DNA from: Fulvia fulva
Lineage: Eukaryota > Ascomycota > Dothideomycetes > Mycosphaerellales > Mycosphaerellaceae
Direction: 5' to 3'
DNA length: 64,000 nt
NCBI RefSeq assembly: GCF_020509005.1
Contig: NC_063020.1
Location: forward strand, 3,100,001 to 3,164,000
Shown here: positions 19,413-31,598 of the stretch, piece after piece
Layout of the letters: each line of letters starts with the position of its first letter
Numbering within the stretch: position 1 is the first letter of the stretch
Translations under genes and position numbers: made by a program
Notes under the pieces: generated by a model
What the model saw: only the letters and a program-made list of their open reading frames with translations
Database searches by the model: none
What the model was told of the DNA's origin: nothing

Positions 19413-19927
19413 ATCGACTGCGCTGCGACTTGGGGCACATTTCTTCGTCCGCCAACTGACGCTGACTTGGCTTCGTTTAGTCAGTCCTCGTCCATCCCGA
19501 TTCCCGCAGGAAGATTCAAGAAACAGCCCACCAGTCTCAGTCTCGGCGGTCAGGAACCGCTCTTACCACTACTGCACTCGGTGCATCCAGCCTCCAGCCT
19601 ATCCGGCCTCCGTGCCTCGTAGACTCGTAGTAGCTGCTCATACTAGCCGCTGCTGCCGTAGTCTTACCATTCTTACCTCTTGATCTACCTCACAACTTAC
19701 CAATCCGACGGCGCCCTTCGCTTCTTGCACATTGTCTCCAGCTTCTGCCTCACAGCCATCTGCAGCGTTCGGCGACACACACTACGCAACATCGCCCACC
19801 ACGAGCATCCCACCGCTATCTACTCCACCTCCGCATCCCGATGATCCGGCAGTAATAGAGCCCTACGCTACTTCCGCATATCTCCGCGACCGTTGGACCA
19901 CCACCCACGCTTCATCGTGCGCCGCCC

Positions 19928-21772
19928 ATGAACTGGAAGTTCAGGCGCCCGAGCGGGCGGCAATTCCTCAAGTACTTCCTTGGTCTTGCCCTCGTCTACA
20001 TCATCCTCACCGGCATCGTCGTCCACCTCACCAAGAACTCCAATCTCAACGAGATCGCAGAGAACGCGGCGTGGGTCGCGACCAGCAAGAACTGGCTGGA
20101 CCGACAAGCATGCAGGTGGATCGGAGTGTGTGGATTGCAACACTACATCTGGAAAGGTGGATGGACATGGTCCAAGACGTCAATCGAAGTGCCGCCCAAC
20201 TTTCCCGACCCGAATCAATGGTGGCACTCAGGCACAGAAGAGCCGGACTCGTGGTCAAGAGAAGAAGTGCAGCGCAGAGAAATACCGCAATACGTGCTGG
20301 ACCATGCACCTTATGTTCACCTATTCTCTGGCGAGGAGTTTTGGCCTGGCGACATCGGCGAGCACCTCATACACACATCACCTTACCTGAATTACTCGAA
20401 AATCCTCGATCTCAACCAAGACCGCAATCTAACGAATCTGAATGATTTGAACGGCTATGCCGAAGGCGAACATGGCAGGTTCATGTACCTGCAAAGCGAC
20501 GACAACCCAGAGGAGTGGCCCAAGTGGCTCGCTGGAAGAAAGAACATCCCTAGCACACCCGACCCGATTGATGATAGCGACATCGATCATGAATATCCGA
20601 ACCTGGACGATCTTGAGGACTTTGATCTGGATTCAGCGAAGCAGCAAGCCCTAGCTGAATTCGATGCAAAGCACGCCGAGCAAGACGTCTCAGCGAAGAC
20701 TTACCCTGCAGTCCTCACACCGAGCACAGATGGTCGCTGTGGCGGCAGCAGCGGCTTTACTTGCACAGGAAGCAAATTTGGAGGATGCTGCTCTATCTAC
20801 GGATGGTGCGGTCAAGGCGACGATTACTGTGGCGATCCCTGCGATCCAGTGTCAGGTGATTGCTATGATCCGTACAATCCGCCTCGTGGTCCACATCAAG
20901 ACCTGCGCCGAGCGCTCGATTTCAACAATGACAAGAATGCGCCAGACCCTGGTGGCAGGAGTGGTGCACCAGTTATACTGGTCGTTGTGCCGAAGGAAGA
21001 TGGCATTGTTGACGCCTTCTGGTTCTTCTTCTACTCCTTCAACCTTGGCCAGAAAGTGTTCAACATTCGCTTCGGCAACCATGTTGGCGACTGGGAACAC
21101 ACTTGCGTGCGTTTCAGAAATGGGAAGCCCTACCAAGTTTTCTTGTCTGAGCACGACTTTGGTCAAGCATATACCTGGAGTGCTCTGGAAAAGTACATCC
21201 CAAGTTATGATGGCACAGGTACCATGATTGGCAGCTGGAGCAACGAAACCGCCGCCCAACACGCCAAACGACCTGTTATTTACAGCGCCATCGGCTCTCA
21301 CGCAATGTACGGAACGCCTGGTCTACAGCCCTACATCTTGCCCTTTGGGATTCTGCACGATGAGACCGACCGAGGACCATTATGGGATCCGACTTTGAAC
21401 GTGCAATCCTACACCTACGACCCCAAAGACCTAAAAGTACGAGCATCAACGCTTAATCCTAATTCACCCGTGGGTTGGTTCGACTACGGCGGCCATTGGG
21501 GTGACAAGTACTACCCACTATCCGATCCACGCCAGTACCGCATCGCCGGCCAATACCACTACGTCAATGGTCCGACAGGTCCCAAGTTCAAGAACTTAGG
21601 CCGCAGAGCAGTCTGCCAAGGTCGAGGCAAATGCGAAGTCCGCAACTGGCTAGGCGGACACAAGGCCGCAGCAGGGTCGCCGCCCGAGGAAGATGTCGAG
21701 GATGGGACGCTACCAGGTGGGAATTCGACCGATGACAGTGAGATGGAAATGTTTTCTATGTGGACGCGATAA
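19928..21772 (+). CDS. Vps62-family membrane protein with an inserted CBM18 chitin-binding module
   Basis: Single exon, 614 residues. Residues ~14-36 (LKYFLGLALVYIILTGIVVHL) form one N-terminal TM segment without a cleavage site, so a type II protein facing the secretory lumen or outside is likely. Vps62-type sequence begins at YVLDHAPYVHLFSGEEFWPG (about 120-140) and resumes near 330. It includes VDAFWFFFYSFN, FGNHVGDWEHTCVRF, VFLSEHDFGQAY, YSAIGSHAMYG and the WFDYGGHWGDKYYP segment near 530. Between the halves sits a Cys-rich module at ~268-315 (DGRCGGSSGFTC…GGCCSIYGWCGQGDDYCG…C). Its cysteine pattern and SIYGWCG aromatic site match hevein-type CBM18 chitin binders. An acidic linker (DIDHEYPNLDDLEDFDLD) precedes it. 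Yeast Vps62 is linked to vacuolar sorting by screen only; the molecular role is unknown. The chitin-binding insertion points to a cell-wall role. Confidence 0.85.
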   Translation: MNWKFRRPSGRQFLKYFLGLALVYIILTGIVVHLTKNSNLNEIAENAAWVATSKNWLDRQACRWIGVCGLQHYIWKGGWTWSKTSIEVPPNFPDPNQWWHSGTEEPDSWSREEVQRREIPQYVLDHAPYVHLFSGEEFWPGDIGEHLIHTSPYLNYSKILDLNQDRNLTNLNDLNGYAEGEHGRFMYLQSDDNPEEWPKWLAGRKNIPSTPDPIDDSDIDHEYPNLDDLEDFDLDSAKQQALAEFDAKHAEQDVSAKTYPAVLTPSTDGRCGGSSGFTCTGSKFGGCCSIYGWCGQGDDYCGDPCDPVSGDCYDPYNPPRGPHQDLRRALDFNNDKNAPDPGGRSGAPVILVVVPKEDGIVDAFWFFFYSFNLGQKVFNIRFGNHVGDWEHTCVRFRNGKPYQVFLSEHDFGQAYTWSALEKYIPSYDGTGTMIGSWSNETAAQHAKRPVIYSAIGSHAMYGTPGLQPYILPFGILHDETDRGPLWDPTLNVQSYTYDPKDLKVRASTLNPNSPVGWFDYGGHWGDKYYPLSDPRQYRIAGQYHYVNGPTGPKFKNLGRRAVCQGRGKCEVRNWLGGHKAAAGSPPEEDVEDGTLPGGNSTDDSEMEMFSMWTR

Positions 21773-22580
21773 GCGATAGACGAGGCACGGTCGCCTTTGG
21801 ATACTGGATGCGCATGGACGAGTTTTCTTGATCACCTTATGATACCCTATGCTTTCATGGCGGGCATGGCGATGGATATGGCAATGTTGGCGATACATTG
21901 ATACAGACGTGCATGATGCACATGTGATAGACACAGACAGATGGGGGCGCTTGCATCATGGATGGCGGTCACCGTGGGGATCTGATTCTGCTATGTAGAT
22001 CTCTGAATGAGAATGAAGTTTTGAAATGGCCACTTTCCTAACAAAGTCTGCGTGCACTTGGCGGCTCCGTTCTTGAAACCTGTACATTGCTCATCGATCC
22101 CTCAGGCATGATTCTGCAATCTCAATCCATCTCGCTCACAGCATACATATCTCACCCATAGCAATATCAAGCTCTTTAGCAGATGCTTGTTTCGAAGCAC
22201 GGGCTGCCGTCTCGCCGTTCTTCGGTCTTGACATTTTCCTGTCGGCCTTTCCATCTCCAACATCGCATGAAACAGCCCTTTCATCGACGACACATGCAAG
22301 CCATCGACGGCTACGAGACTATCCCACGTACAGTCATCATGACCATGAGAGCTCATCCCATACCCATTCGGCCCAGCGCTCAAGCTGCCCTAAGCTGAGT
22401 TTCAACATCTCCGCACCTGTCACAGGCACCTGGGAGCAACGTACGGCAAATGCAGCACGTTCACGGAGCACGGGTACATGCATTGCCAGCCCGAACTTAC
22501 GGTGAGATCGACTGCACCTACTATATGTTTCGCTAAAAGCTCGTTCAAGCGGAATGTCCTCGTAAGTACAGTAATGCACT
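21773..22580. other. Intergenic between the Vps62-like and P450 genes
   Basis: No supported gene. Minus- and plus-strand frames near 22,100-22,800 overlap and lack motifs. The segment holds the 3' flank of one gene and the promoter of the other. Confidence 0.5.
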
Positions 22581-24272
22581 ATGGCATACATATCTTTCCT
22601 CCTCGCCATCGCCGCACTCGCCGTGGTGGGCTTCTTTCTCCTCACATCAAACAGCCGTCCCACGCCGCGGAAGGGCAGCGAGTATCCTCCCGGTCCTCCT
22701 GGAAGACTGCTCGTGGGTAATTTGCCAGATATACCGGCGAAGCATTCGTGGTTGAAGTTCAAAGAGTGGTCGGATCGGTATGGACCGCTTTTCAGGTTTA
22801 GTGTTGCGGGCAAGGATCATTATGTTGCGTCGACTGAGAAGGTGGCGAATGATTTACTTCGTGAGAGAGGTGGGATTTATTCAAGTCGAGAGCAGTTGCC
22901 GGCTGCCGTGAAATTGTTGTCGAATGATTTGAGGCCGTTGTTTTGGCCTTACAATGGTATGAATAATAGGCCCTCAGTCTGAATCCGAGGATTGCTAACC
23001 AGTATTTCCAGATACCTGGCGTGATGGACGTAAAGTCATGCACCAAGTCACGAACGCCACCGTTGTTGGCAACTACCAACAGACCCAAACCCTCGAATCA
23101 GCAAGAATGCTCCGTGACCTGATCAAGGATCCCAGCAGATACGAACACTGGTTCGAGCGATACTCCTCCGGCATTATCTTCCGCCTAGCATTCGGCAAGA
23201 CTGTTCAAACTGGCGACGAGGACATTGTGCGACAGATCATTGAGGTAGTGCACACTGTTGAGCGCGTTGCTTCGCCTGGTGCATATCTTGTTGATGTATT
23301 TCCATTCCTGATGAACCTTCCAAGAGCGATAGCACCGTTCAAGAAGGAGCTTGAAGGATTGCATCAACGAGATCTGAGGCTTTTTAGGAAGCTGTTGCAT
23401 GATGTTAGGGACGAGATGAAGGCTGGTACTGCGCCACAGTGTTGGTTTCGAGATTATCTGGAGAGGAAGTCGGATTTCAAGCTCAGTGAGGATGAGGCGG
23501 CGTATGTGATCGGAACGCTGTTTGAAGCTGGTGCAGGTGAGGAATCCTATCCAATTCGCGTTCTAGTCATGGCTGACATGTCCCTCCAGGAACAACAGCA
23601 GCAGCAATGATGTCCTTCCTCCTCGCCATAGTCCTGCACCCCCAGTGGCTAACCAAGCTCCAAACCGAAGTCGACTCAGTCTGCGGCCCAACCCGCCTCC
23701 CAACCCTCGACGACATGCCCCACCTCCCCCTTGTCCGCGCCGTAATCAAAGAAGTCCTCCGCTGGCGCCCCGTAACCGCCGGCGGAGTCCCCCACTACTC
23801 CATCCGCGACGACGTCTACAACGGCATCTTCATTCCCGCCGGCACCAACGTCCACGCAAACCAATGGGCCATCCACCGCGAAGCAGCTTTATACCCAGAT
23901 CCGGAGACCTTCAAACCCGAACGATGGCTGGATCCATCGTATCCAACATATCGGGAACCGCTCACGACGTATCCGAATATGCATAACTATTCGGCGTTTG
24001 GGTTTGGGAGGAGGATTTGTCCGGGTCGGAATATTGCGGAGAGGAGTTTGTATTTGCAGGTTGCGAGGGTGGCTTGGATGTGCGATGTGAGGAAGAAGAG
24101 GGATGGGGAGGGTAGGGAGATTGTGCCGCCGTGGTATGATTATACTGCTGGGTTTAATGTGCAGCCGAATTGGTTTCCGTTTGAGGTGGAGGCGAGGAGC
24201 GAGGAGAGGTTGCGGGTTTTGGAGGGGGAGATTGAGGTGAATAGGAGGAGTGATCCGTTGTTGGGGAGATGA
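22581..24272 (+). CDS. Cytochrome P450 monooxygenase (microsomal, E-class group I type)
   Basis: Three exons: 22581-22956, 23012-23536 and 23590-24272, total 527 residues. Introns are 55 nt (GTATGA donor, GCTAAC branch site) and 53 nt. The protein has an N-terminal membrane anchor (MAYISFLLAIAALAVVGFFLL), then the Pro-rich hinge YPPGPPGRLLVGNLPDIP. The I-helix oxygen-activation motif is AGAGTT (298-303), with the second intron inside it. The ExxR is EVLR (355-358), PERWLDP follows, and the haem loop FGFGRRICPG has its thiolate ligand at C444. All catalytic motifs are intact. Similarity is to the CYP64/O-methylsterigmatocystin oxidoreductase-like group common in fungi, but the substrate cannot be told and no biosynthetic partners adjoin it. 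Exon 3 switches from C-rich to G-rich coding strand near 23,940. This is the last intact host gene before the RIP block. Confidence 0.93.
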
Positions 24273-24903
24273 TGGAGGATTTGGAAGGTGAATTGGCCCG
24301 TGTCAATTTTACAAGCTGGCTGTGTAAGGCAATTCCTTCTCTTCTGTAGACTCTTCAATCAACACGCCACTCATGAACTGATGTTTAGCATGGACAGCAA
24401 GGATGTCTTTCTCAAGGCGAAAATGTGTTTGCTGTAGCAGTCGATGTTATGGCGGCACGGCTGCATATGCCTCACCTGCTGGGTCTCAAGACATAAAGTA
24501 CCAGGAGCAGTCTTTCTGGTACAAAAGAGAACCAGAATCCTCATGTGCTCCAAAAAATCGTTAACCATACCTTAACAAGGTCGACGACATAAAAAGAAAG
24601 TGTGATCTTAGAGAAGCTAGAAGTCATCCCCGCAACGTGTACTCGCAAATTCCGACCCGTAACGCGCATTTCCTAGTAGGTATATCTTCTTTCATAAAAT
24701 GTGCTACGAGGCGGCAGAGCCAAGCCTCGTAGAGTCCGACGAAGGCGCTCTTTGTTTGATCTATCTACTGCCGTATCGACTATAGCATCTACTGCCGTAT
24801 CGACTGCTCGGGCGCAATCTGTTTCTTAACCTAGCATAGTGTAGATCCGCCTCTTTGTTTCCGGGGGAGACCCCCTAGACCCCCCTTTGCCCTCGCCGGG
24901 CAT
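24273..24903. other. Transition from gene-rich DNA to the RIP-mutated block
   Basis: The first ~300 bases are ordinary 3' flank with normal CA/TG content. From about 24,600 CA and TG thin out. The segment holds a direct repeat of ATCTACTGCCGTATCGACT near 24,765 and 24,787, a perfect 9-bp inverted repeat (CTACGAGGC at 24,704-24,712 and GCCTCGTAG at 24,724-24,732), and a run-rich stretch (GGGGGAGACCCC then AGACCCCCC) near 24,864-24,890. No gene is supported. Confidence 0.6.
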
Positions 24904-24993
24904 GCTACGCGAGGTGTATAAGCTACGCGAGGTGTATAGGCTACGCGAGGTGTATAGGCTACGCGAGGTGTATAGGCTACGCGAGGTGTTTCT
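24904..24993. repeat. Five tandem copies of an 18-bp unit
   Basis: GCTACGCGAGGTGTATAG recurs with an 18-base period from 24,904. The first copy ends in AA and the fifth diverges (…GTGTTTCT). A GC-rich imperfect hairpin (GACCCGC-GAA-GCGGGTGTC) follows at about 25,020-25,040. The arrangement resembles the iterated subterminal repeats of the pogo-like element at 62,091, so this may be the end of another decayed DNA transposon. Confidence 0.85.
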
Positions 24994-25018
24994 ACCGCTC
25001 CGCTAACCGTGTCGCTCC

Positions 25019-25985
25019 CCGACCCGCGAAGCGGGTGTCGGCCACCTTAATAATAACTACTACCTTAACAATAATCCCTATTCCTATACCTTAATATACG
25101 CGTTCTTTCGTACTATAACGCGATAAAGTTATTATTATAGTTGCTTCTATCTACTATAAGGAGGAGGACCTTATTACTAAAGCCTACGAGTAGTACTAGG
25201 AGTAGTAAAATCTACCTCTAGTTACTATAGTAGCTCGTAATTAGGAGGTCCCCTATTAACGTCTTTATAGGCGTATTTAAGGCCTTCCTTCGAGGAGTAT
25301 ACGCGGTAGGACTAATAGATATTACGTTAGAAGTATAGGAAGTTATTATACGGGCTTATATAGGGTGTTTTAAAAGCAGGTTATATATTATATATATCTA
25401 TCTAGAATAGACAAGTGTTGCTCTTAAAGAGGCTATAGGTAACTAATTAGTCACCTAATTCTTAGCGTACGTAGCCTTAAGTTTTAATAATAGAATATTT
25501 ATTAAATAGATATAGTATATATATACACGGAAGTCAGGATACGTAATAGGGAAGGAGGAAGGACTAATATAGTATACGAAGGTATATAGTAGAACGGTAT
25601 TTAGTACTAAAGGTATCTCTACTATCGGTATAGAGACTACGTCTCTTATACCTATATAGAGGGATATTACTCTAGTCCTAGTTCTATTTCACTACGCCTT
25701 ATCGGTTTCACCTATATCTTATCCTACGACGGCAGTTCCTCCGACAGTCTCGTACTAACTAGCTAAGCAACTTTAGGTCCTCTAAGTCGCTCCTACTATT
25801 CGTACGGTATCTCGGTAGTATTACCGTACTATTGTCTCGACTAGCTTAGTATATACTAAGTTAGTTTTAGTACCGTATGACATACCTACTAACCTAAATT
25901 CGTAATACTCCTACTTAGGTCGTAAGGTAAGGAACGATTGTTCCTACTATACTAGCTATAGCTATCGTATAAAGGTCTAGAACTA
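25019..25985. other. Unassigned RIP-mutated repeat DNA
   Basis: TA-rich relic without a frame I can assign. Its right end runs into the pol terminus of the minus-strand copia, so it probably includes that element's untranslated 3' end and 3' LTR. The part near 25,019-25,150 may belong to the DNA-transposon-like tandem repeat end. I found no matching LTR partner by eye. Confidence 0.4.
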
Positions 25986-26315
25986 GGGACCGGCTAGCGG
26001 TTTAGTCAAACTATCTACTACTATCTCCTTAGTATAGTAGTACTCTACTTTAATCTTCCTCTACTACTAGAGGTGCCTAATATAGTTATAGGTAACATTA
26101 ATATACTTAGATCTTTCGTAGATATAGGCGTCCTTAACTAAGGTTAGAGCCGCCTAGTTATCCTCTATAAGGCGTACTAGTCTTAGTTCGTCGACGGTAC
26201 TCTTATCGGCTAGGACTATTAGTCAGAAAGAGTAGTCTCCTACTAGCCCCGGGTAGTTTATCTCTCGGAGGATAGCCGCTAGGAACTAGGATTATTTCGC
26301 GGCGGCGTTTATTAC
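25986..26315 (-). mobile_element. Old copia relic, segment 1 (end of pol, RNase H)
   Basis: Read on the minus strand, with RIP stops noted, it resembles the copia RNase H end (…AVNAAAK.SQFLAAILRE…, then the DNQAALTLVKDA region and a …KPL… terminus). It is interrupted at 26,315 by a younger copia. The TSD ATTAC lies at 26,311-26,315 and again at 31,833-31,837, after which the same gene continues. Confidence 0.8.
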
Positions 26316-26549
26316 TATTAAATAGGTACGAGTTACGTAGTAGTAGAAGACGGCGGATTATACGAAAGACGAAGAAGGACCTAATAGGATAGTGTGTATC
26401 TATATATAGTATCGCCGGTGTTAGTATAGGTAGATGCTAGGTGTCCGGATGTTTACTAGCCTATAGGCTAGTAAACCCTAGTCACGTGATCTAGTCACAT
26501 AATACACCTACACCTATATACTTGTCCTACGGCCTATATGTTCTTAACA
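26316..26549 (-). repeat. 3' LTR of the nested copia
   Basis: 234 bp, matching 31,599-31,832 over its whole length with scattered RIP-type differences. On the minus strand it begins TGTTAAGAA and ends in TA, originally CA. Confidence 0.9.
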
Positions 26550-29500
26550 CTCCTACTTAGGCTATATGGTCTCCTATAATCCCTTTACGTAAGCTAGAGC
26601 TACCTTATAAAGTTTTAGAACTACTAGCTATTAAGGGGCTTTATTAACCTATTAGTAGCTATGTCCTTTATATAGTAGTAGTCTACTATAATCTTCTTCT
26701 ACTACTAGAGATGTCTAGTATAGTTATATATAACATTAATATACTTTGACCTTTTATATATATAGGTATCTTTAATAAGTATTAAAGCGGCTTAGGTATT
26801 ACCTATAAGCTTAACTGGCCTTAGCTCGTCAACAGTGCCCTTACTTACTCTTATACTCGGCTAGAAAGAGCTCTTTCCCACTAGTTCTAGGCACCCTATT
26901 TCCCTAAGGACAGTAGCAAGAAATTGTGACTACTTTGCGGCTACGTTTATAGCTATGAACTTAGCTTCTATTATTAATGTTATAATAGACTTCTGCTTCC
27001 TACTTATCTAGGATATAGGTGATCTATAAAGGAACTATACGTATCCTAGAATTAAGACTCTATCCACTTTGTCTATAGCGTAGTTAGAGTCCGAGTATCC
27101 CTAGAGATTGCCCCCTCCCTTTCTATATATAAGACCTAGGTCTAGGTACGACCGTAGGTATCGGGAGAGCTTCTTCAAAGCCTTTATATACTACTACGAG
27201 GGATCAGCAACATATAAGCTAATTCTTCTAAGGGGGAATGCTAAGTCTAGCCTTGTTATTATTATTAGCTATATCTAGGTACTATTATAGCTCTAGTAAT
27301 CCTATTTGTTGTACCTCTTATCTATAGGTGCCGTAGGTACTAAATGCTCGTAGCTCTCTATAGGTGAGTAGGTTAGCGTAGCCTTCTCTCTAGCTATATT
27401 CATCTTAGCTAAGTTAGCGTAGATATAGTGTCCTTAATCAAGCTTTAAAGTGCCTTAGGACCTGTCTCTTATAATCCTTATTCTTAGGATCTTCGTAGGT
27501 TTACTAAGATCTTTAATCTTAAACACTTTTCTAAGCTTAGCCTTAAACTACTGAACATCTAATAGCTTCGGAGCTATAATAGGTATGTCATCTATATAGG
27601 TAAGGACTATAAGGTCTCTATCCGTCTAGATATATAGGCATAGATCTACCTAGGACTAGGTAAATCTAATCTTCTCTAGCTTCGTAATATAGAGCTTGTT
27701 CTAGTCTCTAGCTACTTGCTTAAGCCTATAAAGGCTTCGTAGAACCTTGAACACTATGTTTAGAGGTGCTTCAACTCCTAGGGGTAGGATTATATAGATG
27801 TCTTTAAGGAGGCTACTTTAGGTAAAAGCATTATTCACATCTACTAGGTGTATCTCGAGATCTCTCTTATATACTACTACTATAAATACTCGGAGAGTAT
27901 TATGTCTAATAGTAGGTATAAAGGTCTCTTCGAAGTTAACCCTATATTTCTATAAAAACCCTCTTATAACTAGTCTTGCCTTGAACTTCTTAATAGCTCT
28001 ACTAATCATTCTTTTTATATCAAAGACCTACCTAGAAGTAATTAGATTCGTACCCTTTAGCGGTACAACTGCTTCCTAGGTATTGTTACTTACTAAGGCA
28101 ATAAGTTCGTTCTCGATTACCTCTCTCTATATATGTCTCTATTCGGGGTCTCCTACGGCTACCTTATAGGACTTTGGGATTAGCACTTCCTACTAATAGG
28201 CTATGGCCTGCCTAATAGTAGCAAATGTATGTTCTTCTACGTCGTTTAGAATCTCCTCTACCTAGCTTATTATAGGGTCTAGATAGAACATCTAGGCGAT
28301 AAGAGCCTTATAGTGTTTAGCCTTATACTCTTTAGAGTTATTATCTCCGTCCCCCCTTAACCTCTTATTATCTATAACCTGAGGTGGCGCTAGGTATTCG
28401 GATAGGTCGAACTAAACGACATCTTCTTTTTCTTTTATTAGAGTACCCTAATCTCTAAACTTCTAGTATTCCCTAATATCCTTTAGGGGAGGGGGAAGTT
28501 GTATAGACAGCGGTTGCTATAGTATTAATGACTCGGGTAGGTTCTGTATAGATCTACCGTTATCGGCCTTCGATAGTGTTTTAATATTTTCTCCTAGCCT
28601 TCGTAACGGTGTTTCTAATAATCCCCTATCGGAAAATTTCGCCCTAAAGGGCTTCCTCCTAATAGGATTACGCTATAGCGCTCGACTCGGCTGGTTAGTA
28701 AAGGTGATACTAAGATCTATATCTCCCCCCTTCTTATTCTTAAACTAGTCGACGTGACTATACGCTTTTATAGCTTTTATATCGGGATCCTAGAACAGCT
28801 ATTGTTTTGTAGTGTTTTCTAAGTAGCGTATAAACACGGCTTCTTTTCCTCGGTTCATTAACTTGTCTCTCCTTAAGCCTTAAGGTTAGGCTCTTAGGTC
28901 TATATAGACTATAGCTTTGTATCCCTAGACGCGGAAATAGTCGACTAACGGTACTTAGCTAGTAAAGGCTTCTTCTAGTAAAAGAGTAATACTATTAATG
29001 ATCGGACTATTAGGCAGTCTGTTTCTAATTATAGTCTATGCTTACAAAGCTTCTAGCTAGAACTTAACTAGTATACTAGAGTCTTTAAGCATAGCCCGGA
29101 CTATATTCTTAGAGGCTTGAATTGACCTTTCTATAGGTCTATTCTAAAGAGAGTTGTAGGCATTAGTTGTGTCTATCTAAGTGCCAAACTCCTTCTCCTA
29201 CTCTTTTAGCAAGGCGAGAATTTCCTTTATACTATTACTACGGATCGTAGACAGAAAGAACCTTGACTACCGTTCTGCCTAGACCTTCTAATCCCGTAGG
29301 GCTATAGGAGCGTCGCTCCTAGCCTTCAAAGGGATTACCCACTTCTTCCTAGAGAAGTTGTCTACAATCTCAAGCCAATATTTGTATCCTAGCCTAGAGA
29401 CTACATCCTGAAAAGGCCTATAGATGTCAATAGAGATAAGGGCCAGCCTCTCCCCTTTCCTCTCTATAGTAGGTCCTTTGAACTTCCTTATATTTATAAG

Positions 29501-31598
29501 GGAGCAGACCTTATAATTCTAGTGTTTAGAAGGAACAGGAATAGGATCTTTCTTATTAGTAACTCTATATAGGTTTCTTAGTAGTCCCTTGCTAAGGTGT
29601 GTACATCTTCTATACTATAGCTCCTACTAATCTTCGGACTTAGTATTAGCTATAGCGATACCGTCACGTTCTTAAGAGAGTATACTAGTATACTATAGCT
29701 TAAGAATTTCCGAGATCGAGTAGATAAACGGTACTCCTCCTCGAAGTTTAGTCTAGACAACGGGTTTACTAGACAAGGATTTTAGGGTGAAACTAGGTAG
29801 TAAGATAGCAAACTATTAGCTAAACTGATTCTACGAAACAAGACTAACTCTAAGGCTAGGAACAAATAGGACATTTTCTAAGACAATTTGCTTTCTAGAA
29901 GGACTACCTATTACTATACTTCCTATATATATAGCTTGTAGATAGCCACCCCTAACCTTGATCTACTTCCTCTTTTAAAGAGGCTTTAGTGTCCTAAATA
30001 GTGAATCTTAGTTAGTCATATATAATGATGTATAAGAGTCAAGTAACCACTCGGACGAGGGGTACTTACCTTTAGCTTCTATAGTAGAATAGGCAACCTT
30101 ATTAACATCATCATCTTCTAATAGTATCTTAGAGTCTAATACGTCTTCCTAGGTCGTATAGGCCCTTATAGGCTTACTAGAGGAGGCCTTTAGCTTACGG
30201 CTCTCCTTTATCTACCTTATAAGGTCCGTTATTACCTTAAGGACATTACGAAGGTTTAGTAATAATAACCTCCTACGAGGTAGTAACGGTTGTCTCTTAG
30301 TAGGGTAGGTAACCCTAGCTAGTTTGTCCTTGTTCCTAATAGCCTACTAAGCTGTAGAAAGGTGTAGGCACTTGCTTATAAAATAGTCACTATTATAGAG
30401 ATAGTACGTAAGCTTGCCCTAGAAACCCTTCTTAGCGAACATAGCTGTCCCTTAATAAATTATTGATTCTTGCTTCTCCCTAAGGATTATAAGAATGTCT
30501 TGTAGTAAGAGATTTACCTAGGCATCAATTGTATCGCGAATTGAGCCAAATGAGTCTAGTAGAGCTACTAAGAGTTGCTAGATCTTTCTGTCCTTAGTCT
30601 TAATGTCTTAGAACTAAGGCGAGATTGAAATAGCCCTCCTTATAATTAAGCTAAGCTCCGTCATCTATTAACTAGTCCTCTGTTATTACGAAATTAGTAT
30701 ATTGCTAAAGCAAACTTCTTCTAGTAGCGAGAAGTCTTCTCTTATATTTAGCTTCAGCCTATTCCTATAACTCCTTTGTATACCGGATCTCGTATATCAT
30801 CTCTTAGTTATCTATCGATAGACAGATGTATATCTTATACAGGGCCGTTACATTATACCGTCTATACGATGCCTTCCTTATTGCTTAATCTAAAGGAAGG
30901 GATGACTCCGATGATATAGAGGGTGTCGCTATAGATAGGGTTATAGCGGGAATGTCCGTAATAATGTCTTCGAGGACCTAGTTAACCTACTTTAATACTA
31001 GGTATATTCTTATTAGCTTGAACTATGTTTCGTGGTTCTCTCTTGTTAGAAGAGGTACTACTCTCTTTCTTATAAACCTAGTCTCGTTCTCTATTTTTAT
31101 AAGTTAAGGGACAGGTTAGCTACCCTTAGGTAAAAGGATGTATTCGGTCGTACGCGATTAGATCGATAGGAGGTGAACCGAACGCGAGGTTAATAGTAGA
31201 GAGAATGGCTATCTACTAGAAAGCGAGGAAAGTCGGTCGTAAGGATAGTGTTAGTGCTAAGACACTATAGCGTAACTCTCTTAGTAGAGGGGGTTTCTAA
31301 GACACTACGGCTCTCTTAGAATAAACAGTTAGTCGATACGAACGCGATGTCCGGAGAGCGACTCTTCTTAGTAAACTCGCCTACTTGTCTAAGGTATTAG
31401 TATAGGCTCCCTAACTCGGAGTCTAATAGTGCCTTACTAGGCTCTTTTACGTCTTATATATACCTATAGTACGGCTATAGCTTCCTATATAATGCGGGTA
31501 CGGCCTCTAGTCTACCTTCCTTTTGTTCTAAAGAGGAATAACTCTAATACGACTTTGTCGAGGGTGAAACACCGAGTTACTAACCCGGGCTTATAACC

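Larger units (their letters stand above)
18574..19927. other. Long intergenic region, divergent promoters of the TFIIIC-like and Vps62-like genes
   Basis: About 1.35 kb with no supported gene. It contains a 32-bp tandem duplication (18,809-18,872) and a GCAC microsatellite (19,391-19,412). From about 19,480 to 19,927 the plus strand is strongly C-rich and T-rich with few ATGs, consistent with a long 5' leader for the Vps62-like gene. Frames crossing it are low-complexity shadows. Confidence 0.5.

Noticed and set aside
22581..24272. Secondary-metabolite cluster around the P450 and MFS transporter
   Set aside because: They are 7 kb apart with unrelated housekeeping-type genes between them, and no synthase, terpene cyclase or pathway regulator is present.
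24704..24732. Perfect 9-bp inverted repeat as a tRNA arm or terminator
   Set aside because: No cloverleaf, A box or B box can be built around it, and fungal Pol II genes do not need such hairpins. It may be a transposon end, but no partner was found.
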